Source: JBCBKL01 sp038521825
GTDB lineage: Bacteria; Pseudomonadota; Alphaproteobacteria; Rhodobacterales; Rhodobacteraceae
Direction: 5' to 3'
Length of the DNA stretch: 64,000 nucleotides
Assembly: GCA_038521825.1 (NCBI GenBank)
Contig: JBCBKL010000003.1
Span: 1 to 64,000 of the forward strand
Below are positions 51,042 to 60,620 of the stretch, piece by piece. Within the stretch, counting starts at the first letter, position 1; every line of letters starts with the position of its first letter. A model generated the notes under the pieces. It searched no databases. It was not told where the DNA came from and saw nothing but the letters and a program-made list of their open reading frames with translations. The position numbers and the translations under genes are program-made.

Positions 51042-52234
51042 TCCGCGTTCTGTGTGCGATCTGGTTGATGGCCGGGGTAGCCGTCGCGCAGGAACTGACC
51101 GGGATTGCCCGCGTAGATCCGTTGAAAAGCACGATCGAGGACGGTTGGTTTGGCCAGGCGACCCTGACCTTGTCGCTAAGCCAGGGCGTGCCCTACCGCG
51201 TCTACACGCTCGACGCGCCGCCCCGCCTGGTCGTAGATTTTCGCGAAGTGGATTGGGGGTTGTTGCGCCCCCAAGATTTGCTGCCCGAGCCGGGTGCGAT
51301 TGAGAGCCTTCGCTTCGGCGCGTTTCGACCAGGTTGGTCCCGGCTGGTCGCGGCACTTGCCCGGCCCAAGCTGCCGGATGAGATCGCCATGCAAGTGGAC
51401 CCCGAAAGCGGTGGCGCGACGCTGACGATCAGCCTGCGCCCCGCAGATGCCGATTCCTTCGCGGCGCGGTCTGGCGCGCCGGACGATGCCTTGCCGCAGC
51501 CGATCCCGCGCCAGCAACCTTCCGCCGCCGACGCCTTTGTGGTTGTCATCGATCCGGGTCATGGCGGGGTCGATCCCGGCGCCGATGGTGACGGGACACC
51601 AGAAAAGGACTTGATGCTGAGCCTTGCCATCGAGCTGCGCGAGGCACTGCGCCGGGCGGGCGATGTCGATGTGGTCTTGACCCGCGATAGGGATATCTTC
51701 GTGTCGCTGCCCCGCCGCGTTGCAATCGCGCACGAAGCGGGCGCTGACCTGTTCCTTTCGCTGCATGCCGACGCCCTTAGCCAGGGGCAGGCGCGCGGTG
51801 CGACTGTTTATACCCTGTCGGACGATGCCAGCGACGCGGCCTCGGCCCGGCTTGCAGCTCAGCATGATCGGGATGATATTCTGTCTGGCGTCGATCTGAC
51901 CCGCGCGGACGACGTGGTGGCGGGCGTTTTGATGGATCTGGCGCGGCAGGAGACCGCGCCGCGCTCCGATGATCTGGCCGCGGCTCTGATCGCATCGATG
52001 ACCCAATCTGGCGGCCCCATGAACAGCCGCCCCCGACGCGAGGGCGCGTTCAGCGTTCTCAAAAGTGCGGATATTCCTTCAGTGCTGATCGAGGTCGGCT
52101 TTCTGTCGGATCAGCGCGATCTGATGAACCTGCGCGATCCGGCATGGCGTGCAGACATGGTGCAGGGGCTGACGCGCGGTATCTTGACGTGGCGTGACGA
52201 CGATCTGGCAAAGGCACCGCTGCGCAGAAAATAG
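51038..52234 (+). CDS. amiC: N-acetylmuramoyl-L-alanine amidase, AmiC-like
   Basis: This 398-residue zinc amidase splits stem peptides from peptidoglycan and acts in daughter-cell separation. The signal peptide (IRVLCAIWLMAGVAVA) is followed by an AMIN-like domain (YRVYTLDAPPRLVVDFREVDWG). The Amidase_3 catalytic domain has VVIDPGHGGVDPGADG, the zinc His in LFLSLHADAL and the catalytic Glu in SVLIEVGFLSD. It starts at GTG 51038 within the aminotransferase stop (GTGA). The PBP1A gene follows 81 bp later, making a cell-wall pair. Confidence 0.93.
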   Translation: MIRVLCAIWLMAGVAVAQELTGIARVDPLKSTIEDGWFGQATLTLSLSQGVPYRVYTLDAPPRLVVDFREVDWGLLRPQDLLPEPGAIESLRFGAFRPGWSRLVAALARPKLPDEIAMQVDPESGGATLTISLRPADADSFAARSGAPDDALPQPIPRQQPSAADAFVVVIDPGHGGVDPGADGDGTPEKDLMLSLAIELREALRRAGDVDVVLTRDRDIFVSLPRRVAIAHEAGADLFLSLHADALSQGQARGATVYTLSDDASDAASARLAAQHDRDDILSGVDLTRADDVVAGVLMDLARQETAPRSDDLAAALIASMTQSGGPMNSRPRREGAFSVLKSADIPSVLIEVGFLSDQRDLMNLRDPAWRADMVQGLTRGILTWRDDDLAKAPLRRK

Positions 52235-52315
52235 CTCTTTCGGCGCCGCCGCCTCTTTTGACCCTTGCCGGGCCATCGCATATAGAGGTGTAAAGACCTC
52301 AAACAGGGGCAAGCG

Positions 52316-54823
52316 ATGTTGCGGTTCATCTTTTCGTTCTTCGGGACCATCTTTTCGGCAGTCACTCTGGCCATCGCCATGGGGGCCCTTTCGGTCTGGG
52401 CCATTTTCTATATGTACAGCCGCGACCTGCCGAGCCACGAGAGCCTCGCGCAATACGCGCCGCCTACTATCAGCCGCATCTATTCCGGCGAAGGCCGCAT
52501 CATCGATGAATTCGCCAAGGAACGCCGCCTGTTCGTGCCGGCCGACAATATCCCGCCGCTGATCAAGCAGGCCTTTATCAGTGCCGAAGACAAGAATTTC
52601 TACCAGCATCAGGGATACGATCTGCGCGGCATCGCGGCCGCCGGAGTCGAGGCGATCCGGTCCCGTGGCCGCGATCTGCGCGGCGCGTCGACCATCACTC
52701 AGCAGGTGATGAAGAACTTTTTGCTAAGCGGGGACCGCCAGGCCGAGCGCAAGATCAAAGAGATCATTCTTGCCGCGCGCCTCGAGGATACGCTGGACAA
52801 GGAAAAGATACTTGAGCTTTATCTCAATGAGATCTTTCTAGGCCAGAACTCCTATGGCGTGGCCGCTGCTGGCCAAACCTATTTCAACAAGAGCCTGAGC
52901 GAATTGGCCCCGCATGAGGCGGCATTCCTCGCCTCGCTACCCAAGGCGCCGTCCGATTATCATCCCGTCCGGCAAAAGGACCGTTTGCTGGCCCGCCGTA
53001 ACTTTGTCCTGAAGGAAATGCAGGAAAACGGTTACATCACGCAGGCGCTCTACGAAGAAGAGCGCGCTATGCCGCTGCGCTCGGTCCAGAACGGCGACTT
53101 TGAAAGCTATCGGACGGAACTGCCGCCCCGCGACTACTTCACCGATGAAATCCGCAGGCAGCTGAGCGAGGATTTTGGTGAAGGTGAGTTCTTTACCGGC
53201 GGCTATACCGTTCGGGCGACCATCGACGCCGAGATGCAGCCGGTTGCGGCGCAGGCGTTGCGCCGCCAACTCGAAAGCTATGACCGGCAGCAGGGTGAGT
53301 GGCGCGGAACGGGCAAGAAGATCGACGCTGACAAGCTCGGAAACTGGCAGATCGAACTGGCGGCGGCGAAAGTGGCGCGCGACATTGATCTCGAAAGCCT
53401 GTGGCGGCCTGCCGTGGTGCTCGAGATAGCCGACCAATCGCTGACGCTCGGGATCGAAGGCTGGTCCGAAGGCGACCCGGCCCCTGTCGTGCCGCGTGAA
53501 GACATCCGGTGGCTGCAGGGTGACTTTTTCGACAATTTCGAACCGGGCGACATCGTCCATGTCCGCAGGATGACTGGCGATGATGGAGGGTTCATCCGAT
53601 GGACCCTTCGGCAAGTGCCCGAAGTGCAGGGCGGCTTTGTCGCGATGGACGTCAACACCGGTCGCGTTATCGCGATGCAGGGCGGTTTCAGCTATCAGAA
53701 TTCGGTCTTCAACCGTGCGACGCAGGCCAAGCGGCAACCGGGTTCGGCGTTCAAGCCGTTCGTCTATGCCGCCGCGCTGGACAGTGGCTATACGCCTGCC
53801 ACGATCCTGATCGACGCTCCGATCGAGATCGATACGCCCCAGGGGCTATGGCGACCCAAGAACGCATCGAACCGTTATTATGGTCCGACCCCTCTGCGGA
53901 CCGGGATCGAACAATCGCGGAACCTGATGACGATCCGGCTGGCCGAAGAGGTCGGTATGCCGGTGGTTGCAAGCTATGCTGAACGGTTCGGCGTCTACGA
54001 CCGGATGGGCCCGTTCCTTGCCAACTCGCTCGGCTCCGAAGAAACGACACTCTATCAGATGGTCGCTGCCTACGCGATGTTCGCGAACGGTGGTGAGCGG
54101 GTTCGGCCAACTCTGGTTGACCGGATTCAGGATCGCTATGGCCGCAGCGTCTATCGTCATGACCAGCGGGAATGCGTCGACTGCACCCGGCTGGCCAGCC
54201 TCGACCCGGGTGCCGCGCCACAGATCGTGTCGAACCGCAGCCGTGTGATGAACGCGATCACGGCATATCAGCTGACCTCGATGCTTGAAGGCGTCGTTCT
54301 GCGCGGCACCGCCGCACGGGCGGTGAATTTGCCGGTTCCGATCGCGGGCAAGACCGGGACAACCAATGACGAAAAGGATGCGTGGTTCGTGGGCTTTTCG
54401 TCGAACGTGGTGGCTGGGTGCTATATCGGCTATGACAATCCGCGCCCCATGGGCAAAGGCGCTGGTGGCGGGCGCCTGTGCGCACCGGTTTTCAACGCCT
54501 TCATGTCAGAAGCTATCGAGAAATACGGCGGTGGACCCTTCACTGTTCCGGACGGCGGACGGTTTATCAAAATCGATCGCTTTACCGGCGCCCGCCTGAG
54601 CGATGAGGCCGTCGGTGACAATGTTGTTGCCGAGTATTTCCGCGAGGGCGAAGAGCCGATCTTTGGCGTCTGGTTCGACGGTGGTTTTGCCATGGGGTCC
54701 GACCTGCCGCTGTTCGACGGCGCACGTAGTGCCACCCAGCAGGTGACGACCTCCACGGGCCGCACGGTTACGGTGGGCCCCAAGGCCAATTTCGGCACGC
54801 TCAGTTCGGGTGGCCTCTACTAG
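52316..54823 (+). CDS. mrcA: Penicillin-binding protein 1A (bifunctional transglycosylase/transpeptidase)
   Basis: This 835-residue inner-membrane protein polymerises and crosslinks peptidoglycan. After the membrane anchor (FSFFGTIFSAVTLAIAMGALSVWAIFY), the GT51 domain shows SAEDKNFYQHQGYDLRGI, GASTITQQVMKNFLL and KEIILAARLE. An OB-like insertion precedes the transpeptidase, which carries the serine SxxK in QPGSAFKPFVYAAAL, SxN in EQSRNLMTIRL and KTG in AGKTGTTND. Length and motif order fit PBP1A of alphaproteobacteria. Confidence 0.96.
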   Translation: MLRFIFSFFGTIFSAVTLAIAMGALSVWAIFYMYSRDLPSHESLAQYAPPTISRIYSGEGRIIDEFAKERRLFVPADNIPPLIKQAFISAEDKNFYQHQGYDLRGIAAAGVEAIRSRGRDLRGASTITQQVMKNFLLSGDRQAERKIKEIILAARLEDTLDKEKILELYLNEIFLGQNSYGVAAAGQTYFNKSLSELAPHEAAFLASLPKAPSDYHPVRQKDRLLARRNFVLKEMQENGYITQALYEEERAMPLRSVQNGDFESYRTELPPRDYFTDEIRRQLSEDFGEGEFFTGGYTVRATIDAEMQPVAAQALRRQLESYDRQQGEWRGTGKKIDADKLGNWQIELAAAKVARDIDLESLWRPAVVLEIADQSLTLGIEGWSEGDPAPVVPREDIRWLQGDFFDNFEPGDIVHVRRMTGDDGGFIRWTLRQVPEVQGGFVAMDVNTGRVIAMQGGFSYQNSVFNRATQAKRQPGSAFKPFVYAAALDSGYTPATILIDAPIEIDTPQGLWRPKNASNRYYGPTPLRTGIEQSRNLMTIRLAEEVGMPVVASYAERFGVYDRMGPFLANSLGSEETTLYQMVAAYAMFANGGERVRPTLVDRIQDRYGRSVYRHDQRECVDCTRLASLDPGAAPQIVSNRSRVMNAITAYQLTSMLEGVVLRGTAARAVNLPVPIAGKTGTTNDEKDAWFVGFSSNVVAGCYIGYDNPRPMGKGAGGGRLCAPVFNAFMSEAIEKYGGGPFTVPDGGRFIKIDRFTGARLSDEAVGDNVVAEYFREGEEPIFGVWFDGGFAMGSDLPLFDGARSATQQVTTSTGRTVTVGPKANFGTLSSGGLY

Positions 54824-54891
54824 GGGCCACCGACTTGTGAGCCTTTGGCCGCTGCGTTACATGATCCTTCACCAGACCCCGTGGAGAGAAA

Positions 54892-56016
54892 ATGCGCGCC
54901 GAAGTCGAGAATATCGTCACCGAGATTGAAAAGTCGCTGAACCTTCTGGCGCAGCGCATGGATGTCGAGACGGCGCCCCACCGGCTGGAGGAATTCAACG
55001 CCCGCGTGGAGGACCCGAACCTCTGGGACAATCCCGAAGCGGCGCAAAAGCTGATGCGGGAACGGCAGACCCTTGTGGATGCGATGCAGGTCTACGACGG
55101 CATCAAGCAGGAGCTTTCGGACAACGTCGAACTTATTGAACTGGGCGAGATGGAGGATGACGCAGAGGTCGTTGCCGATGCCGAGGGCGCCCTGAAGGAT
55201 CTTGCCGAAAAAGCCGCGCAGAAAGAACTTGAGGCGTTGCTGGATGGCGAAGCTGACAGCAACGACACATTTCTCGAGATCAACGCCGGGGCCGGGGGCA
55301 CCGAAAGCTGTGACTGGGCATCGATGCTGGCGCGGATGTATGTCCGGTGGGCCGAGAAGAAGGGCTATAAGGTCGAGCTGCAGTCCGAATCCGCGGGCGA
55401 TGAGGCTGGCATCAAGTCCGCGACCTATAAGATCAGCGGCCATAATGCGTATGGCTGGCTCAAGTCGGAAAGCGGCGTGCATCGCCTTGTCCGCATTAGC
55501 CCTTACGACAGTGCGGCCAAGCGGCATACCTCGTTTTCGTCGGTCTGGGTCTATCCGGTGGTCGACGACAATATCGAGATCGAGGTCAATCCGGCCGATA
55601 TCCGGATCGACACATATCGCTCCTCCGGTGCGGGCGGCCAGCACGTGAACACGACCGACTCGGCCGTTCGGATCACCCACCATCCCACGGGCATCGTCGT
55701 CACCAGTTCCGAGAAATCGCAGCACCAGAACCGGGATATCGCGATGAAAGCCCTGAAATCGCGCCTCTATCAGCTCGAGCTTGAGCGGCGCACCGCGGAT
55801 ATCAACGCAGCCCACGAAGCCAAGGGCGATGCGGGCTGGGGCAACCAGATCCGGTCGTATGTTCTGCAGCCTTACCAGATGGTCAAAGATCTGCGGACGA
55901 ACTTTGAGACATCCGACACAAAGGGTGTCCTGGACGGTGATCTTGACGGGCTCATGGCCGCGACGCTGGCGCTGGATGTCAGCGGAAAGTCCCGCGCCGA
56001 GGCGCAGGCCCACTAA
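54892..56016 (+). CDS. prfB: Peptide chain release factor 2
   Basis: RF2 terminates translation at UGA and UAA codons. The 374-residue protein has the GGQ catalytic loop in YRSSGAGGQHVNTTDSAVRITH and the anticodon-like tripeptide region in RISPYDSAAKRHTSF, with SPY where E. coli has SPF. The frame is continuous from ATG 54892, so the programmed +1 frameshift known from E. coli prfB is absent. Its stop overlaps the convergent mnmA stop by 4 bp. Confidence 0.95.
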   Translation: MRAEVENIVTEIEKSLNLLAQRMDVETAPHRLEEFNARVEDPNLWDNPEAAQKLMRERQTLVDAMQVYDGIKQELSDNVELIELGEMEDDAEVVADAEGALKDLAEKAAQKELEALLDGEADSNDTFLEINAGAGGTESCDWASMLARMYVRWAEKKGYKVELQSESAGDEAGIKSATYKISGHNAYGWLKSESGVHRLVRISPYDSAAKRHTSFSSVWVYPVVDDNIEIEVNPADIRIDTYRSSGAGGQHVNTTDSAVRITHHPTGIVVTSSEKSQHQNRDIAMKALKSRLYQLELERRTADINAAHEAKGDAGWGNQIRSYVLQPYQMVKDLRTNFETSDTKGVLDGDLDGLMAATLALDVSGKSRAEAQAH

Positions 56017-57152
56017 CCTTTGTGAATCCAGCCGCCACCATAGATCCGGGTGGTTTCCCGATCATAGAACACACAGGCCTGTCCCGGGCTGACGCCTTCT
56101 TCGGCCACGGTAAGCTCGACCAATGCCTCCGTTTCCGAAACCGGACGGATGATTGCATCGGTCGGTGGACGGGTCGAGCGGACCTTGACGGCGACTTCCC
56201 ATTCCGCCCGTGATGCCAGGGGCGCGTCACCCAGCCAGTTGATCTCACGCACCGGCACTGTCCGGGTGGCCAGCAGGTCACGGGGGCCGACAACGACCTG
56301 CCGTGCGTCGGGGTCAAGTTTGATCACATAAAGCGGATCGGCCAGACCGCCGATGCCCAGACCGCGGCGTTGCCCGATCGTATAATTCACCACACCGTCG
56401 TGCTTGCCCAGCACGCGCCCTTCAACGTCCACGATATCACCCGGTGCCGCGGCTTCAGGCCGCAGTTTCCGAATGACTGAGGCGTAGTCCCCATTGGGAA
56501 CAAAACAGATGTCCTGGCTGTCGGGTTTGTCCGCTACGGGCAGGCCGTAGCGCGCCGCCAGCGCCCGCGTTTCTTTTTTCGACGGCAGATGGCCCAACGG
56601 AAAGCGCAGGTAGTCAAGCTGCTCCGGAGTTGTCGAGAACAGGAAATAGCTTTGATCGCGGGCGGCATCGGCGGCGCAATGCAGCTCTGCGGCCCGGTCT
56701 CCGACCTTGCGCTGGACGTAGTGGCCCGTTGCCATGCAATCGGCATCCAGGTCCTTGGCCGTCGCCAACAGATCCTTGAACTTCACGCGCTCATTGCAGC
56801 GGATACAGGGCACCGGTGTCGCGCCCCCGAGATAGCTGTCGGCGAATTCGTCGATAACCGCGTCGCGAAAGATGTTTTCGTAATCAAGGACATAATGGGG
56901 AAAGCCCATCGTCTCGGCCACCCGCCGCGCGTCGTGAATATCGCGGCCCGCGCAACATGCGCCCTTTTTGGCCAGCGCCGCACCGTGATCGTAAAGCTGC
57001 AGCGTCACACCGACGACGTCGTACCCTTCTTCGGCCAGCTGCGCCGCGACGACTGAACTATCGACGCCGCCAGACATGGCAACGACGACGCGCGTCTCGG
57101 ATGGCGGTTTGTCAAAGCCCAGTGAATTCAATGGGCTTGGAACATCAAGCAT
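56013..57152 (-). CDS. mnmA: tRNA-specific 2-thiouridylase
   Basis: This enzyme thiolates U34 of the tRNAs for Lys, Glu and Gln. The 379-residue protein has the PP-loop VAMSGGVDSSVVAA near residue 25, the tRNA-binding CNERVKFKDLL after the first catalytic cysteine in PCIRC, and the second cysteine in DSQDICFVPNGDY. The C-terminal beta domain contains LVELTVAEEGVSPGQACVFYD. It is convergent with prfB. Confidence 0.96.
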   Translation of the reverse strand: MLDVPSPLNSLGFDKPPSETRVVVAMSGGVDSSVVAAQLAEEGYDVVGVTLQLYDHGAALAKKGACCAGRDIHDARRVAETMGFPHYVLDYENIFRDAVIDEFADSYLGGATPVPCIRCNERVKFKDLLATAKDLDADCMATGHYVQRKVGDRAAELHCAADAARDQSYFLFSTTPEQLDYLRFPLGHLPSKKETRALAARYGLPVADKPDSQDICFVPNGDYASVIRKLRPEAAAPGDIVDVEGRVLGKHDGVVNYTIGQRRGLGIGGLADPLYVIKLDPDARQVVVGPRDLLATRTVPVREINWLGDAPLASRAEWEVAVKVRSTRPPTDAIIRPVSETEALVELTVAEEGVSPGQACVFYDRETTRIYGGGWIHKG

Positions 57153-57275
57153 GATCTCGGCTCCGGGAGGTTCGGGCGCAATATAGGAAAATCGTAAACA
57201 CTCTCAAGGGGCAGATTCACCCGTCCTTAAGGCCCGGAAACCAAAATGTCGTCAGGTAACGAGGTTGGGCAAACG

Positions 57276-57554
57276 ATGTATCTTAAGAAAGTGGAAGGAC
57301 CGCGGGCCGTCAGGCTGGCTGACGGAACGATCATGACACAGGCCGATTTACCCCCGGCAGGCACGCGCAGATGGGTGGCGTCGCGCAAGGCGGCGGTGGT
57401 GCGTGGCGTGCTATATGGCCTTGTTTCGCAGGACGATGCGCTGAAACGCTATGGCTTGAGCGGCGAGGAGTTTCAGGAATGGGTTCGCGCCGTCAGTACG
57501 CACGGCGAAGAGGCATTGAAGGCGACGGCGCTCAAAAAGTTTCGGCAACCTTAA
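57276..57554 (+). CDS. sciP: CtrA inhibitor SciP (DUF1153)
   Basis: SciP binds CtrA and blocks its activation of target promoters, timing the cell cycle in Caulobacter. The 92-residue protein (102 if the ATG at 57246 is used) is the typical DUF1153 type: PRAVRLADGTIMTQADLPPAGTRRWVASRKAAVVRGVLYGLVSQDDALKRYGLSGEEFQEWVRAVSTHG. The latter part forms a helix-turn-helix. I prefer ATG 57276 because homologues begin MYLKKVEGPRAV. It stands 99 bp upstream of ctrA on the same strand. Confidence 0.92.
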   Translation: MYLKKVEGPRAVRLADGTIMTQADLPPAGTRRWVASRKAAVVRGVLYGLVSQDDALKRYGLSGEEFQEWVRAVSTHGEEALKATALKKFRQP

Positions 57555-57653
57555 GTTGATCCGTCAATAATCTCTGCTATGGTAACGGGCAATTAACCTT
57601 TTTTGGTCACGACTTTGGACGAGCGTTAACCGAGATGCGGAGATTTTACGAAA
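57555..57653 (+). promoter_or_regulatory. ctrA promoter region with two TTAACC half-sites
   Basis: Two TTAACC elements (57593-57598 and 57626-57631) lie 61 and 28 bp before the ctrA start, 33 bp apart in the same orientation. CtrA recognises TTAA-N7-TTAA or TTAACC-type half-sites in alphaproteobacteria. They may mediate autoregulation of ctrA, but no full site is present. Confidence 0.45.
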
Positions 57654-58373
57654 ATGCGTGTACTGCTTGTTGAAGACGATCCCACCACATCCAAAAGCAT
57701 CGAGTTAATGCTGACTCATGCCAACCTGAACGTCTATGCGACAGACCTTGGGGAGGAAGGGATCGATCTTGCAAAGCTGTACGACTACGACCTGATCCTG
57801 CTCGATCTGGATCTGCCGGACATGAACGGCCACGAGGTGCTGCGCCAGTTGCGCCTTGCGCGGATCGAAACGCCGATCCTCATTCTGACCGGCTCGGATG
57901 ACACGGAAAACAAGATCAAGGGCTTCGGGTTCGGCGCGGACGACTACCTGACGAAACCCTTCCATCGCGAAGAGCTGGTGGCGCGTATCCATGCCATCAT
58001 CCGCCGGTCGAAAGGGCATTCGCAGTCGGTCATCAAGACCGGCAACATCTCGGTTAATCTCGACGCCAAGACGGTCAGTGTCGAAGGTAAGACGGTGCAT
58101 CTGACCGGCAAGGAATACCAGATGCTCGAACTGCTGTCGCTGCGCAAGGGCACGACGCTGACCAAAGAGATGTTCCTAAACCATCTCTATGGCGGCATGG
58201 ATGAACCAGAACTCAAGATCATCGACGTCTTTATCTGCAAGCTTCGCAAAAAGCTGAGCAACGCGACCGGGGGCGAAAACTATATCGAGACAGTCTGGGG
58301 ACGGGGCTATGTCCTGCGCGACCCTGAGGCAGGCAACAAGGATGACGATCACAAGATCGCGGTCGGCGCGTAA
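57654..58373 (+). CDS. ctrA: Cell-cycle/global response regulator CtrA
   Basis: CtrA is a master OmpR-type regulator; in Rhodobacteraceae it mainly controls motility, gene transfer agents and quorum-related traits. The 239-residue protein has a receiver (acidic EDD at 7-9, phosphorylated Asp in LLDLDLPDMNG at residue ~51, Lys in FGADDYLTKPFHREELVARI). The CtrA-type winged helix (LTGKEYQMLELLSLRKGTTLTKEMFLNHLYGGMDEPELKIIDVFICKLRKKL) follows. The near-invariant sequence makes the assignment certain. Confidence 0.97.
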   Translation: MRVLLVEDDPTTSKSIELMLTHANLNVYATDLGEEGIDLAKLYDYDLILLDLDLPDMNGHEVLRQLRLARIETPILILTGSDDTENKIKGFGFGADDYLTKPFHREELVARIHAIIRRSKGHSQSVIKTGNISVNLDAKTVSVEGKTVHLTGKEYQMLELLSLRKGTTLTKEMFLNHLYGGMDEPELKIIDVFICKLRKKLSNATGGENYIETVWGRGYVLRDPEAGNKDDDHKIAVGA

Positions 58374-58400
58374 GTCCCCAAATTGACGTGAATACGAGAG

Positions 58401-58423
58401 CGGGGCCTTCGGGCTCCGTTTTT
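58401..58423 (+). terminator. Rho-independent terminator after ctrA
   Basis: A 7-bp stem (CGGGGCC / GGCTCCG with a TTCG tetraloop and one G-T pair) is followed by TTTTT at 58419-58423, 28 bp beyond the ctrA stop. Confidence 0.85.
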
Positions 58424-58502
58424 CGTTTGGCCAATCCGGCTGGACCTGCCCGGCTGCTGGGATTATTTCTCGGACAGCCGGAGTGAGGGGGCCGCAACCG
58501 CT

Positions 58503-60620
58503 ATGAACGATAAGGACGTTGCCGCGCTGACCGAGGCGGAGGCCAGGAAAGAGCTTGAGCGTCTCGCGGCTCTGATCGATGCGGCCAACCGCGCGTACCA
58601 TACCGAAGACGCGCCCGAGATCAGTGACGCCGAATACGATGCACTGAAGCACCGCAACGCCGAAGTCGAGGCCCGTTTTCCGACCTTGAAACGGGCCGAC
58701 AGCCCGTCAGAGCAGGTGGGTGGTGCGCCATCCGAAGGGTTTGCCAAGGTCGCGCATGCAGTTTCAATGCTGTCGCTCGCGAATGCGTTTGACGACGACG
58801 ATGTTCGCGAGTTTGACGGTCGGATCCGTAAGTATCTTGGTCTCGCCGAGGATGCGTCGCTCGCCTATACCGCCGAGCCAAAGATCGACGGGCTATCCCT
58901 GTCGCTGCGGTATGAAAACGGATCGCTGACACAAGCCGCAACACGCGGCGACGGATTGGTGGGGGAGAATGTAACGGCGAATGCCCGGACCATTGACGAC
59001 ATCCCCGAACGGATCGACACCGATCAGGCGGTTCTCGAGATCCGGGGCGAAGTATACATGTCCCATCCCGATTTCGCCGCGCTGAACACGCGGCAAGCGG
59101 ACGCGGGTGGCAAGACCTTTGCCAATCCAAGGAATGCGGCCGCCGGGTCCTTGCGCCAGCTTGATCCGGATATCACGCGGGCGCGGCCACTTCGGTTTTT
59201 TGCCTATGCCTGGGGCGCATTGTCGGAACCGTTGGCCGAAACCCAGATGGGTGCGATCGAACGTATGACGAGCCTCGGGTTTCAAACAAACCCGATGACG
59301 GTCCTTTGCGACGGACCAGAGGCGATGCTGGCCCACTACGCAATGATCGAGCAACACCGCTCCGATCTGGGCTATGACATTGACGGGGTTGTCTACAAGG
59401 TCGACGATCTGGCGCTGCAGGCCCGTCTGGGTTTCCGCTCAACCACGCCACGCTGGGCCGTCGCGCACAAGTTCCCCGCTGAACTGGCCTGGACGCGGCT
59501 GGAAGCGATCGACATTCAGGTGGGCCGCACCGGCGCGCTCAGCCCCGTGGCCCGGCTGACACCGGTGACTGTCGGTGGCGTCGTGGTGTCGAATGCGACG
59601 CTGCACAACGAAGACTACATTCAGGGCCGCGACAGCAAGGGCCAGCTCATCCGCGATGGCAAGGATATCCGCGAAGGCGACTGGGTGCAGGTCTACCGGG
59701 CGGGTGATGTGATCCCCAAGGTGGCCGATGTCGATCTGTCGAAGCGGCCCGTCGAAGCAGTCCCCTACGAGTTCCCAGAGATCTGCCCGGAATGCGGCAG
59801 CGCCGCTATCCGCGACCCCGGCGATGCGGTCCGGCGTTGTACGGGCGGCTTGATCTGCCCCGCGCAATCCGTCGAAAAGCTCAAGCATTTCGTCAGCCGT
59901 GCCGCCTTCGATATCGAAGGGCTGGGGGCAAAACAGGTTGAGCAATTCCACGACGACGGCTGGATTGCCGAGCCGGCTGATATCTTTACCCTTCGGGATC
60001 GCTATGGATCGGGTCTGCAACAGCTCAAGAACCGCGAAGGCTGGGGCGAAAAGTCGGCGGAAAACCTGTTCCGAGCGATCGACGACAAAAGGACGATCCC
60101 GCTTGGCCGTCTCGTTTTTTCACTGGGCATCCGGCATGTGGGCGAGGCTGCCTCGAACCTGCTGGCGACCCACTACGGCAGCTGGCCCGCTTTCATCGAG
60201 GCGATGGACGAGGCGCAGGATCCCGGCAGCGCCGCCTATGCAGATCTGGTTTCGATCGACGGCGTTGGCGAGGTGATGGCGACGTCGCTTATCCGGACCC
60301 TCGCGCAAGAGGCTGAGAGGGCCAGCATCGACCGCCTTGCTGCTCACCTTTCGGTCGAGGATGTGGTGCGGTCAGACACCTCCGGCAGCCCCGTTGCGGG
60401 CAAGACCGTGGTCTTTACCGGTACACTCGAAAAGATGACGCGGGCCGAGGCCAAGGCCCGCGCCGAGGCGCTGGGTGCAAAGGTGTCGGGCTCGGTCAGC
60501 GCCAAGACCGATCTGCTGGTGGCCGGACCCGGGGCAGGGTCGAAGGCAAAAAAGGCGGCCGAGTTGGGGATCGAGACGCTGGACGAAGACGGCTGGCTTA
60601 CCCTGATCGGCGCGGGATGA
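58503..60620 (+). CDS. ligA: NAD+-dependent DNA ligase
   Basis: This essential 705-residue ligase seals nicks in replication and repair. The active-site lysine is in AEPKIDGLSLSLRYENG (residue ~128), and the adenylation domain follows. The OB part contains DWVQVYRAGDVIPKV. The zinc finger is built by CPECGSAAIRDPGDAVRRCTGGLICPAQ. Helix-hairpin-helix repeats and a C-terminal BRCT domain (KTVVFTGTLEKMTRAEAKARAEALGAKVSGSVSAKTDLLVAG) complete it. The stop overlaps the ATG of recG by 4 bp. Confidence 0.97.
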   Translation: MNDKDVAALTEAEARKELERLAALIDAANRAYHTEDAPEISDAEYDALKHRNAEVEARFPTLKRADSPSEQVGGAPSEGFAKVAHAVSMLSLANAFDDDDVREFDGRIRKYLGLAEDASLAYTAEPKIDGLSLSLRYENGSLTQAATRGDGLVGENVTANARTIDDIPERIDTDQAVLEIRGEVYMSHPDFAALNTRQADAGGKTFANPRNAAAGSLRQLDPDITRARPLRFFAYAWGALSEPLAETQMGAIERMTSLGFQTNPMTVLCDGPEAMLAHYAMIEQHRSDLGYDIDGVVYKVDDLALQARLGFRSTTPRWAVAHKFPAELAWTRLEAIDIQVGRTGALSPVARLTPVTVGGVVVSNATLHNEDYIQGRDSKGQLIRDGKDIREGDWVQVYRAGDVIPKVADVDLSKRPVEAVPYEFPEICPECGSAAIRDPGDAVRRCTGGLICPAQSVEKLKHFVSRAAFDIEGLGAKQVEQFHDDGWIAEPADIFTLRDRYGSGLQQLKNREGWGEKSAENLFRAIDDKRTIPLGRLVFSLGIRHVGEAASNLLATHYGSWPAFIEAMDEAQDPGSAAYADLVSIDGVGEVMATSLIRTLAQEAERASIDRLAAHLSVEDVVRSDTSGSPVAGKTVVFTGTLEKMTRAEAKARAEALGAKVSGSVSAKTDLLVAGPGAGSKAKKAAELGIETLDEDGWLTLIGAG

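Noticed and set aside
54892..55000. Programmed frameshift in prfB
   Set aside because: The frame is continuous from the ATG, with no internal UGA or slippery site.
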